NCBI GenBank assembly: GCA_002299585.1
Contig: DBOE01000067.1
Coordinates: 1 to 30,623, forward strand
Length of the DNA stretch: 30,623 nt
Source of the DNA: Hydrogenovibrio sp. UBA654
GTDB taxonomy: Bacteria > Pseudomonadota > Gammaproteobacteria > Thiomicrospirales > Thiomicrospiraceae
Direction of reading: 5' to 3'
The notes beneath the pieces are model-generated. The model did not search any database, was not told the DNA's origin, and saw only the letters and a program-made list of their open reading frames with translations. This document shows, one piece after another, positions 23,659-30,623 of the stretch; the stretch's first letter is position 1; each line of letters starts with the position of its first letter. The translations under genes and the position numbers were made by a program.

Positions 23659-23789
23659 TTTAAGATAAAATAATGCCAATTTTAGGTTTTCATTAGTAGA
23701 TCTCAATCATTCTATCATAATGATAAAGATGGCGAAAACATTTAATATAAATCTAATTTAATTTCAACTGAGTTACTAAAAAATATTTT

Positions 23790-23818
23790 TAGTTAGAGTC
23801 ATTTTAATTCAGTATAAT
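23790..23818 (+). promoter_or_regulatory. Sigma70-type promoter of the peroxiredoxin gene
   Basis: TAGTTA (-35, weak), a 17-bp spacer and a perfect TATAAT at 23813-23818, 35 bases before the ATG, followed by a good Shine-Dalgarno AAAGGAT. Confidence 0.6.
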
Positions 23819-23853
23819 TACATTCTATTTTAATTTTGTAAAGGATAAAATAA

Positions 23854-24456
23854 ATGTCAGTACTAGTTACTAAACAAGCACCAGACTTCACTTGCCCAGC
23901 AGTTTTAGCTGATGGCTCTATAGTTGATGATTTTAATTTAAAAACTCATATTAATGGTAAATATGCAGTTGTATTCTTTTATCCTCTAGACTTCACTTTT
24001 GTTTGTCCATCAGAAATTCTTGCTTTTGACCATCGTGTTGAAAGATTTAAAGAATTAAACTGTGAAATTATTGGTATTTCTATTGATTCACAATTTACTC
24101 ATAATGCTTGGCGAAACACTCCTGTAAACCAAGGAGGTCTTGGAGCGGTTAAATTCCCTTTAATAGCTGACTTAGGTGGTTCAATAATGGGGTCTTATGG
24201 TGTTATTCACCCTGACAATGTCGCATTACGAGGTGCTTTTTTAATTGACTTAAATGGAGTTGTTCGTCATCAAGTAGTTAATGACTTGCCTCTGGGTCGT
24301 AATGTTGACGAAATAATTCGTACCCTTGAAGCTCTTCAATTTCATGAAGAAGTTGGTGAAGTTTGTCCAGCAGGATGGAATAAAGGTGATTCTGGCATGA
24401 AAGATACACCTGAAGGTGTCGCATCTTTTCTAGAAGAATATGGCGATAAGCTGTAA
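23854..24456 (+). CDS. Typical 2-Cys peroxiredoxin (AhpC/Prx1 family)
   Basis: 200 residues. It reduces hydrogen peroxide and organic hydroperoxides. The peroxidatic cysteine is Cys51 in the FTFVCPSEILAF motif and the resolving cysteine is Cys171 in GEVCPAGW, the two-cysteine arrangement of Prx1-type proteins. The C-terminal ASFLEEYGDKL helix is also present. The reductant is not encoded nearby. It has its own promoter, divergent from flrB, and a terminator directly after the gene, so it is probably monocistronic or only partly read through into ispA. Confidence 0.96.
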   Translation: MSVLVTKQAPDFTCPAVLADGSIVDDFNLKTHINGKYAVVFFYPLDFTFVCPSEILAFDHRVERFKELNCEIIGISIDSQFTHNAWRNTPVNQGGLGAVKFPLIADLGGSIMGSYGVIHPDNVALRGAFLIDLNGVVRHQVVNDLPLGRNVDEIIRTLEALQFHEEVGEVCPAGWNKGDSGMKDTPEGVASFLEEYGDKL

Positions 24457-24470
24457 GCTAATCTATCAAT

Positions 24471-24497
24471 AAAAAAGGCTGTCTTAACAGCTTTTTT
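24471..24497 (+). terminator. Rho-independent terminator after the peroxiredoxin gene
   Basis: AAAAAAGGCTGT, loop CTTA, then ACAGCTTTTTT: an 11-bp stem with one G-T wobble and a T-run within the right arm, continued by GATTTTT. It ends 7 bases before the ispA ATG. Confidence 0.85.
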
Positions 24498-24504
24498 GAT
24501 TTTT

Positions 24505-25383
24505 ATGAAAAATACTCTTAATTTTTACCAAAATATGGTAACTACAAACTTATCTAAATACCTTGAGCATCATAGCAAAGGCTATGACTTAAATCTGTTA
24601 GAAGCAATAAAATACGCAACCCTAAATAATGGCAAAAGGATTAGACCTGCCTTAGTTTATGCTTTGGCAAAAGCATTAAACATTCCCCTAGAAAAACTTG
24701 ATAGTGCTGCAATGGCTATTGAGTTTATCCATTGTTATTCTTTGATTCATGATGATCTACCTGCAATGGATAATGATGAACTTAGGAGAGGCATCCCTAC
24801 CTGCCACATAAAATATACTGAAGCAACAGCAATATTAGTTGGTGATGCTCAACAGTCCTTAGCTTATGAATGTATAGCTAATGATAAATCAATAACTGAT
24901 AATACTAAAATAAAACTAATCAAAATTCTTACCCAAGCAAGTGGTTTACAAGGAATGATTGGTGGACAATACACGGATATAGAATCTACAGGTAAATTAC
25001 CAACTGCAGAAAATTTAAAAAAAATGCATCGAATGAAAACTGGAGCTTTAATAAAAGCTGGCGTACTAATGGGAGCCTGCCAAAGCCCTGTTTATGACGA
25101 GATACAAGATTCATTAGCAAATTTTGCTGATAACATTGGCTTGGCTTTTCAAGTTCATGATGATATTTTAGACCTTGAATCTAATACCAAAACTTTAGGA
25201 AAACCTATAAATAGTGATGCTGATAAAGATAAAGCAACCTTCCCTAAATTAATGGGGTTAAAACAGGCAAAAGTCTATAGAGAACAATTAATCAATAATG
25301 CTCTTGTAGAATTATCTAGTTATCAAATTGACACTTCTTTTCTAATTCAACTAACTTTATACATAAGCCAAAGAGTTAAATAG
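24505..25383 (+). CDS. ispA: Farnesyl/geranyl diphosphate synthase IspA
   Basis: 292 residues from the ATG at 24505; a TTG nine bases further up lies inside the preceding terminator and is unlikely to be used. It condenses isopentenyl diphosphate with allylic diphosphates to make farnesyl diphosphate for undecaprenyl and quinone synthesis. Motifs are GKRIRPAL, the first aspartate-rich motif DDLPAMD (83-89) with DELRRG after it, GMIGGQYTDIE, the KTGALIKAGV block and the second motif FQVHDDILD (Asp219, Asp220, Asp223) followed by KTLGKPINSDADKDKATFPK. The start has no Shine-Dalgarno sequence and no room for a promoter between the terminator and ATG. Confidence 0.95.
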   Translation: MKNTLNFYQNMVTTNLSKYLEHHSKGYDLNLLEAIKYATLNNGKRIRPALVYALAKALNIPLEKLDSAAMAIEFIHCYSLIHDDLPAMDNDELRRGIPTCHIKYTEATAILVGDAQQSLAYECIANDKSITDNTKIKLIKILTQASGLQGMIGGQYTDIESTGKLPTAENLKKMHRMKTGALIKAGVLMGACQSPVYDEIQDSLANFADNIGLAFQVHDDILDLESNTKTLGKPINSDADKDKATFPKLMGLKQAKVYREQLINNALVELSSYQIDTSFLIQLTLYISQRVK

Positions 25384-25398
25384 ACAATTTAATTCGGG

Positions 25399-25404
25399 TA
25401 TAAT
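25399..25404 (+). promoter_or_regulatory. Candidate -10 box of the queD-pilD promoter
   Basis: Perfect TATAAT preceded by CGGG, 35 bases before the queD ATG in the 56-bp gap after ispA. No convincing -35 hexamer is seen. Confidence 0.45.
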
Positions 25405-25439
25405 CTTTACTTTTATAAGAAATCAAACACTTTTCAACT

Positions 25440-25817
25440 ATGTCAGAACAGTTTGTACTTAAAACTATACTAGATTTTGCCTCCGCTCATAGCTTAAATG
25501 GTTATGATGGCGACTGTGCTAGATTACATGGACACAACTGGAAAATAGAGGTAGAAATAATAGGCTATAAATTAAACGAAATAGGCATGATTATTGACTT
25601 TAAAAAGATAAAAAAATATACCAAAGAAGTGATTAGTGAACTTGATCATAGCTATTTAAACGATCATCCTTATTTTACTGATAAAAATCCTACTGCCGAA
25701 AACATTGCTAAATTTATTTTTCAAAAGATCCAATCTAAAATTGAAAACAAGCAAGTAAAGATTTATAAATTAACAGTCTGGGAAAATGATAGAAACTGCG
25801 TTATATATAGTAAATAA
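25440..25817 (+). CDS. queD: 6-carboxy-5,6,7,8-tetrahydropterin synthase QueD
   Basis: 125 residues, typical for QueD, which converts dihydroneopterin triphosphate into carboxytetrahydropterin in the queuosine/7-deazaguanine pathway. The zinc ligands are His17 (ASAHSL), His30 and His32 (LHGHNW) and the catalytic cysteine is Cys26 (GDCARLHGHNW). GMIIDFKKIKK, LDHSYLNDHPYF, PTAENIAKFI and VWEN (conserved Glu) complete the pattern. It is a PTPS homologue; the bacterial context and the cysteine spacing favour QueD. It is followed by pilD after only 3 bases, so the two are co-transcribed. Confidence 0.93.
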   Translation: MSEQFVLKTILDFASAHSLNGYDGDCARLHGHNWKIEVEIIGYKLNEIGMIIDFKKIKKYTKEVISELDHSYLNDHPYFTDKNPTAENIAKFIFQKIQSKIENKQVKIYKLTVWENDRNCVIYSK

Positions 25818-25820
25818 ATA

Positions 25821-26603
25821 ATGGAATATTTTACCAAACCAGAACTAATTATAATTGCCATCATTTTTGGGTTATTAATTGGCAGTTTTATTTCTATGCT
25901 TAGCTGGCGACTACCAAGAATAATGGATCTTGAGGCAGAAGAACAATTTAAACAAATATCCATTTCCAGATCAGCATGCTCTAGTTGCAAAAAAAACTTA
26001 TCTTGGCAACAATTATTCCCTATTTTTAGCTGGCTTTTTTCTAGGGGTCGTTGCCAAAATTGTAAAGAAAAAATATCGATTCGTTACCCTTTAATTGAAT
26101 TTGTAACAGCATCATTAACTATTTATATATTTCTAACCTTCGGGTTAACTATTAGCGGTGCTCTGGCGTTAGTATTTACTTATTTCTTAATTACTCTATC
26201 AATAATAGATATAGAGCATCATCTCATTTTAGATAAACTAAGCTTACCTTTGATGTGGATAGGATTGATCGCTAGCCTAAGTGAAACTTTCACAACTCCT
26301 GAAAAATCTATTTTAGGTGCGGTTACTGGTTATATGATTCTTTGGATTATATTTTATTCATTTAAAATCATTACAGGCAAAGAAGGCATGGGCTTTGGTG
26401 ATTTTAAACTATTAGCCGCTCTTGGAGCATGGTTTGGAATTAGTGCAATCCCACAAATAATACTAGTTTCTTCACTTGCCAGTATTATTATTGCAATAAT
26501 CTTATCGGTAATTAAAATTAAAGATATAAATACCGCGCTGCCATTTGGCCCCTTTCTGGCTGTAGGAGGAATGGTTACACTAATCTATGGCGTTTTAATT
26601 TAA
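25821..26603 (+). CDS. pilD: Prepilin peptidase PilD (leader peptidase / N-methyltransferase)
   Basis: 260 residues, an inner-membrane aspartic protease that cleaves and methylates type IV pilin and type II secretion pseudopilin precursors. The N-terminal domain starts LLIGSFISMLSWRLPRIM and holds two CxxC pairs (Cys53/56 and Cys78/81) in the cytoplasmic methyltransferase loop. The catalytic aspartates are Asp130 (IIDIEHHLI) and Asp194 (GFGDFKLLAALGAW). Seven to eight hydrophobic helices are visible. The length is slightly short of the usual ~290. Type IV pilus genes are not otherwise in the window. Confidence 0.95.
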   Translation: MEYFTKPELIIIAIIFGLLIGSFISMLSWRLPRIMDLEAEEQFKQISISRSACSSCKKNLSWQQLFPIFSWLFSRGRCQNCKEKISIRYPLIEFVTASLTIYIFLTFGLTISGALALVFTYFLITLSIIDIEHHLILDKLSLPLMWIGLIASLSETFTTPEKSILGAVTGYMILWIIFYSFKIITGKEGMGFGDFKLLAALGAWFGISAIPQIILVSSLASIIIAIILSVIKIKDINTALPFGPFLAVGGMVTLIYGVLI

Positions 26604-26623
26604 AACTAATTAATTATTTAAGG

Positions 26624-26640
26624 TTGGCTTAGTGTTTGCT
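26624..26640 (+). promoter_or_regulatory. Sigma54-type promoter of the cheY gene
   Basis: TTGGCTTAGTGTTTGCT has the -24 GG and -12 GC elements separated by exactly 10 bases, and lies 78 bases before the cheY ATG. The same arrangement precedes fliE, where the site sits 83 bases upstream. Confidence 0.75.
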
Positions 26641-26718
26641 TATAATTTTTAATAATAAACAGATGTAAATCTACTCTATAATGACTTAAAACATAATACA
26701 ACGAAGTGATAGGATAAT

Positions 26719-27261
26719 ATGGGAATTGATAAGAATATAAATATCCTGGTGGTAGATGATTTCTCTACTATGATAAAAATAGTAACTAACCTCCTAAAAG
26801 AACTAGGTTTCACCAATATAGATGATGCGAATGATGGATCAAAAGCATGGCCAATGATTCAATCAGGGAAATATGATTTTATTGTTAGCGATTGGAACAT
26901 GCCAGAAATGACTGGTATAGAACTTTTAAGAAAAGTTAGAGCTCACCCAGATTTTTCTGACATGCCTTTTATGCTTATAACAGCAGAACAAAAACGCAGC
27001 CAAATACTAGAAGCTGCTCAATCTGGTGTAGATGGATATATAGTTAAGCCTTTTACCGCAGCAACCTTAAAAGAAAAAATTGATAAAATAGCTGAGCGTA
27101 AAAGTTTAGAAAAACGAGGCATAACACTATCTCCTAGTGAATCAAATCAAAAATTTGCAAAAGAGCAAAAAGAAAAACTACAAAAGATGCTTAACAGTAT
27201 GTCTCCAGAAAAAAAAGAAGCTTATATAGAAAAAATCAAGCGTCAACAGCATACTAAATAG
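26719..27261 (+). CDS. cheY: Chemotaxis response regulator CheY with C-terminal extension
   Basis: 180 residues. Residues 1-128 match CheY closely: the acidic pair Asp13/Asp14 (LVVDDFSTM), phosphoacceptor Asp58 (VSDWNMPEMTG), Thr88 (LITAEQ) and Lys110 (YIVKPFTAATLKEKIDKI). CheY-P binds FliM to reverse flagellar rotation. Unlike ordinary CheY (about 128 residues) this one carries an extra ~50-residue charged, helix-forming tail (KFAKEQKEKLQKMLNSMSPE and EKKEAYIEKIKRQQ). It has its own sigma54-like promoter and a good Shine-Dalgarno (AGGAT), and is not next to other chemotaxis genes in the window. Confidence 0.92.
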   Translation: MGIDKNINILVVDDFSTMIKIVTNLLKELGFTNIDDANDGSKAWPMIQSGKYDFIVSDWNMPEMTGIELLRKVRAHPDFSDMPFMLITAEQKRSQILEAAQSGVDGYIVKPFTAATLKEKIDKIAERKSLEKRGITLSPSESNQKFAKEQKEKLQKMLNSMSPEKKEAYIEKIKRQQHTK

Positions 27262-27279
27262 ATATTATAATTAGCGTTG

Positions 27280-27299
27280 AGGGAGTAAAAAAGCTCCCT
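27280..27299. terminator. Stem-loop after cheY
   Basis: AGGGAG, 8-nt loop TAAAAAAG, then CTCCCT: a GC-rich 6-bp stem 18 bases past the cheY stop, in the gap between convergent genes. Only TTACT follows, so termination may need Rho or be partial. Confidence 0.5.
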
Positions 27300-27339
27300 T
27301 ACTAAGTGAAAACTTGTATTGGAAAAGGTCAAAAAATGA

Positions 27340-27843
27340 CTAAATGTTCTTAGTATTTTTATTTAAATATTCTTCTAATCTATCGGTCATATCTAATACT
27401 GGTTTTTTTACTTTATGATAGAAAATATATGCTATATCAGAATATTTACTGGATGTAGATGATAAATCTTTAAATTTAGTCATAGTTAGTTTTACTAATT
27501 TGGTATTTATAACTTCTGCCTTAATTTGATAACTAACCCTTAAAATCTCATCACTAATCTCAAAAGAAACAACTCCATTTGCCTTAAGATAATTGACATT
27601 GGATGAAATAAATACAACTTTATCATCTTGGTAATTACCCTCGTCTTTCATCCAAATTTCTATTTTTTTGGCTATATTTATAGTTGTGTTTTCATAATCA
27701 GGAATATCAACTTCTAACATAGCTTGTATTTTTTTATTTTCTGGTTTAATCAATTGCTCACCACAATCAGATAAAAGTAATAAGCTAGATGCAACCAAAG
27801 TTACAAATATTTTTTTACTATAATTTATTATATTTAGTTTCAT
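27340..27843 (-). CDS. Uncharacterised small exported protein, possibly a lipoprotein
   Basis: 167 residues. The N-terminus has a basic stretch (NYSKK) and a hydrophobic segment IFVTLVASSLLLL followed by SDCGEQ, a signal peptide with a Cys at the place of a lipobox. The Asp before Cys is unusual for lipoproteins, so lipidation is uncertain. The mature part is mixed and Lys/Asp-rich with no motif I know; VVSFEISDEILRVSYQIKAE and LVKLTMTKFKDLSS look like beta strands. Its ATG overlaps the stop of the M16 peptidase gene by 4 bases (ATGA), implying translational coupling. Confidence 0.7.
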   Translation of the reverse strand: MKLNIINYSKKIFVTLVASSLLLLSDCGEQLIKPENKKIQAMLEVDIPDYENTTINIAKKIEIWMKDEGNYQDDKVVFISSNVNYLKANGVVSFEISDEILRVSYQIKAEVINTKLVKLTMTKFKDLSSTSSKYSDIAYIFYHKVKKPVLDMTDRLEEYLNKNTKNI

Positions 27844-30623
27844 AACTTTATCATTTCAAAACCACCAATAATCAACTTTTTACCTTGACTTTCATCAGTC
27901 AATACAGCTAATGATGACCTTTCCTCAACAATATATTTTTGTGCTACCTCTCTTAGTTCATCCAAGGTCGTATTTAACACCCCTTGCCGATACTGCATTA
28001 AAAAACCATGTGTTTTACCATTTAGTTGTTGGTGAAAGTGTTTTTTTGCTTCTCCTGCTGGAGAGCCAGGTTTATCCATTGAGCTGATAACATTTAAGAT
28101 AGCTTCTTCAACCTGTGCTTGTGTAGCTGAACTAGAAAATAGCCAAGCTAATGCACGATCAAAATCTGCAAAGGTTTCTAATAATCTAGGGTCACGATAA
28201 GAATAAAAAGTGAAAGCTCCAGCTTCGGCATTAAATGCCGCTCCACCACCATAAGCCCCCCCTTTTTCTCTAATCGCTGAGTGTAAAAAACCATTGCGTA
28301 AACAAGCACTTAAAACTGCTAACTTAGGTGCATCTTTATGCCCAGAACTAACTGCAGGATAAGCTTTAGCACAAAAATTAACTTGAGTGCTAGTTATCCA
28401 TGCTTGTTTTACTGTTTGATGAGTTGCCGTTAATTGAAAAGAACTTGAACTATCTTGCTCCATGATGCTTTGCCAGTTATTTTTCATCTCCGCAAGAGTA
28501 TTTTCATAGTCATTTTCATCGGCAATTAATAAACTCTGTTTGGCAGATGACATTAGTTTATTTTGAATGCTTTTAAAATTATTAGCTAAGTTTTCTAATT
28601 TTTGCGGTTGCTCTATATCCTTATATAGAGATTTAATAGATTTAATACCATTAAAACCACTGCGTTCAAACTGCCAATTAGCTGCTGGTGAAAAGTTTTG
28701 ATTAGCCGCTTTCATGACATGCATATGCCCACTGCCTGTTACACCTTGGTCAATTGAACTTTTAATTTGCCCCATTAAATCTTTAATTCTATCTAATTCA
28801 TCAAATCTTACCTCAGCAATAGACTCTCTGATTAAACTAGCTAAGTCTGCATGATTTCTAGCTAAGGCTTTTCCTGAAACCACATAGTGGCTATGGATTT
28901 TATCTATGTCATTTAAATCAGTACTAACACTAGACTTACCACCTATGCCACCAGTTTTTGATGCTTGTAGCGATTGTGTAGTTAAATAATCTCTGTCAGC
29001 TGACCCTAGTTCGGTTAAACAAGAATTAAAAATAGGCAAAACTTGTTTTTCTTGGTCGGTTAAATCGGGCAAATCAAATATTAATTGTTGGTAAACTAAA
29101 CCATTAGTTCCTGTTTTATAAGCTGTCCAAGGTTTAGAATGACTGGTTTTATGGCTTTTTATTTCATGAGGAACATCATTTTTAGTTACCTCTGGTAGGA
29201 TAGACGGATCATCTTCTTCATCTTGCCTTGCTTTTAGAGCAAGTGCTTGCTCAATAATTTGTTGTTTTTGTTCTGTGGTTAATTTAGCTTTAATTAGCGC
29301 TAATTTTTCTTTTTCTATTGCTTCTTTTTTGTCCGCTAACTTAACATTTGGAGTTAGAGTTAAAGTAATTCTATGGGGATTATCTAGTAGTAATCTTTGC
29401 ACTAAGTTTGGAATAAAATCGGTTTGCTTAACCTCTTTACCAAGTTGTTTTAAAACCGTATCTGTATCCAGTAAGGCAATTGGGTCACCATCATGCATCG
29501 CCCCTGCTAAAGACTGTAAAATTAAAGATAAACCGTAGGGATAGCCATCACCAGTAACTTCTCGTTGCGATAGTTCTAATTGGTGTAACATGGCTGCAAC
29601 TTCTTCTAAACTAACCCCTTCTTTGGAAATTCTTGCTAACTCGTCTAAAATTAGTTTTTCAGTAGCAGCTAAATCTTCAGCATTAGCCCCTTCTACTCCA
29701 ACAGCAAAAACCATTTCTTTATTAGAATCTTCTAAACCACACAAAGCAGAGGGTGCATTAGCAAAACTTGCTTCTTCTAAAACTTTACGCAAAGGAGAGG
29801 CACTATTATCTAACAATACTGCTGATAATAAATGTGCCTTTAATACATCTAAAGTATTTTTATTTTCACCTAGTAACCAGCCGATAACTATATGGGTTTT
29901 ATCACTTAAATCATCTTCATTTAAAGCATAGTTACTTTTAACCTGCTTAGGTTTAGTTAGCCTGATTTCCTTAGATACTTTTGCCACTGTGACTTTATCT
30001 TTAAATCTATCTAAGGCCAATTCTACAAATTGAGTTTGGTGTTCTAATGCAGAAATATCGCCATAGGTCATAAATACCGCATTAGATGGGTGGTAATGGT
30101 TTTTATGGAAATCTACTAATTGCACATGGGTTAAATCTGGAATATCTGCTGGTTCACCTCCACTGTTATAATGGTAGGTAGAGCTTGGATAAATAGCTTC
30201 GGTAAAAGTTTGCCATAAAGTAGAAACTGGCGAACTCATGGCTCCTTTCATTTCATTAAAAACCACCCCTTTATAGGTTAAATCTGATGCAGAATCATCC
30301 ATCTTCTCAAACTCAAACCTATGCCCTTCTTGTGCAAAGTCTAACTTATCTATGTTTGGAAAAAATACTGCATCCATATACACTTGCAGAATATTATTAA
30401 AGTCCTTTCTGTTTTCAGAAGCAAACGGATAAGCCGTCCAATCACTCGAGGTAAAGGCGTTCATAAAAGTATTTAATGAACGCCTAATCATCATAAAAAA
30501 TGGATCACGCACAGGATACTTTTCACTACCACATAAGACCGTATGCTCCAAAATATGAGCCACACCTGTTGAATTCATAGGGACGGTTCTAAGTGCGACC
30601 ATAAATACATTTTGAGCATCATC
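27840..30623 (-). CDS. Insulinase-like (M16C, PreP/Cym1-type) zinc metallopeptidase, 5' truncated by window edge
   Basis: About 928 residues are inside the window; the frame is open at 30623 (DDAQNVFMV...), so a few tens of N-terminal residues are missing. The zinc-binding inverted motif is HILEH (HxxEH) in GVAHILEHTVLCGSEKYPVR. FTSSDWTAYPFAS, GVVFNEMKGAMSS (the downstream zinc-ligand Glu helix) and YHYNSGGEPADIPDL follow. The M16C-associated middle domain and an inactive C-terminal M16 half with REKGGAYGGGAAFNAEAGAF and YRDPRLLETFADF complete a presequence-protease-type architecture. Such enzymes degrade short peptides inside a closed chamber. It precedes a small exported-protein gene that overlaps its stop. 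The symbol is left blank because bacterial members are not uniformly named. Confidence 0.92.
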   Translation of the reverse strand, partial: DDAQNVFMVALRTVPMNSTGVAHILEHTVLCGSEKYPVRDPFFMMIRRSLNTFMNAFTSSDWTAYPFASENRKDFNNILQVYMDAVFFPNIDKLDFAQEGHRFEFEKMDDSASDLTYKGVVFNEMKGAMSSPVSTLWQTFTEAIYPSSTYHYNSGGEPADIPDLTHVQLVDFHKNHYHPSNAVFMTYGDISALEHQTQFVELALDRFKDKVTVAKVSKEIRLTKPKQVKSNYALNEDDLSDKTHIVIGWLLGENKNTLDVLKAHLLSAVLLDNSASPLRKVLEEASFANAPSALCGLEDSNKEMVFAVGVEGANAEDLAATEKLILDELARISKEGVSLEEVAAMLHQLELSQREVTGDGYPYGLSLILQSLAGAMHDGDPIALLDTDTVLKQLGKEVKQTDFIPNLVQRLLLDNPHRITLTLTPNVKLADKKEAIEKEKLALIKAKLTTEQKQQIIEQALALKARQDEEDDPSILPEVTKNDVPHEIKSHKTSHSKPWTAYKTGTNGLVYQQLIFDLPDLTDQEKQVLPIFNSCLTELGSADRDYLTTQSLQASKTGGIGGKSSVSTDLNDIDKIHSHYVVSGKALARNHADLASLIRESIAEVRFDELDRIKDLMGQIKSSIDQGVTGSGHMHVMKAANQNFSPAANWQFERSGFNGIKSIKSLYKDIEQPQKLENLANNFKSIQNKLMSSAKQSLLIADENDYENTLAEMKNNWQSIMEQDSSSSFQLTATHQTVKQAWITSTQVNFCAKAYPAVSSGHKDAPKLAVLSACLRNGFLHSAIREKGGAYGGGAAFNAEAGAFTFYSYRDPRLLETFADFDRALAWLFSSSATQAQVEEAILNVISSMDKPGSPAGEAKKHFHQQLNGKTHGFLMQYRQGVLNTTLDELREVAQKYIVEERSSLAVLTDESQGKKLIIGGFEMIKL

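Noticed and set aside
23700..23725. Fur- or OxyR-like dyad (ATCATT / AATGAT) upstream of the peroxiredoxin gene
   Set aside because: Only six-base arms, too weak to separate from chance in AT-rich DNA and poorly matched to either consensus.
29590..29931. 113-codon open frame on the plus strand, Ser/Ala-rich
   Set aside because: Antisense to the M16 peptidase; the low-complexity composition is a by-product of its codon usage.

Overview
The window is about 30.6 kb of AT-rich (roughly one third GC by eye) bacterial chromosome. It suggests a chemolithoautotrophic gammaproteobacterium. The evidence is a form IA RuBisCO (cbbLS) with CbbQ/CbbO activase genes and a divergent CbbR, the dusB-fis pair typical of Gammaproteobacteria, and a Vibrio/Pseudomonas-style FlrB/FlrC-sigma54 flagellar hierarchy. 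Low GC plus a CbbQO-type RuBisCO locus recalls the SUP05/Thioglobus/Bathymodiolus-symbiont group. That assignment is an inference; flagellar genes would be unexpected in the best-known members.

Layout. 1-5490 (+): the 3' end of accC, then prmA, dusB, fis, purH, purD and a ComFB-like small gene, closely spaced and partly overlapping. 5498-11328 (-): the Calvin-cycle cluster, transcribed cbbL-cbbS-(103-aa unknown)-cbbQ-cbbO-(85-aa unknown), with a terminator-like hairpin after cbbS. 11462-12349 (+): cbbR, divergent from cbbL, with a perfect 22-bp palindrome lying over its own promoter. 12541-13383 (+): a YihY/BrkB membrane protein.

13384-15676 is a graveyard of insertion sequences: a frameshifted IS110-type transposase, a C-terminal fragment of an integrase-like transposase and an internally deleted IS5-type transposase. 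A small intact asparaginase-like gene sits among them. Next to fliI lies a 280-bp stretch dense in hairpins and carrying two near-identical 24-bp direct repeats.

15677-23626 (-): the flagellar block flrB-flrC-(sigma54 promoter)-fliE-fliF-fliG-fliH-fliI, which stops abruptly at the IS debris where fliJ and later genes would be expected. 23854-26603 (+): a 2-Cys peroxiredoxin, ispA, queD and prepilin peptidase pilD. 26719-27261 (+): a CheY with a 50-residue C-terminal extension and its own sigma54-like promoter. 27340-30623 (-): a PreP-like M16 zinc peptidase (5' end outside the window) overlapping a gene for a small exported protein.

How the parts fit. CbbR, CbbLS and CbbQO form a self-contained CO2-fixation module: an enzyme, a repair AAA+ ATPase and a regulator. 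FlrB/FlrC would switch on sigma54 promoters, two of which (fliE, cheY) are readable here, linking basal-body assembly with chemotaxis output. The most novel material is the two small uncharacterised genes embedded in the RuBisCO operon, the structured repeat region after fliI, and the truncation of the flagellar operon by mobile-element remnants. I found no tRNA, rRNA, CRISPR array or prophage.
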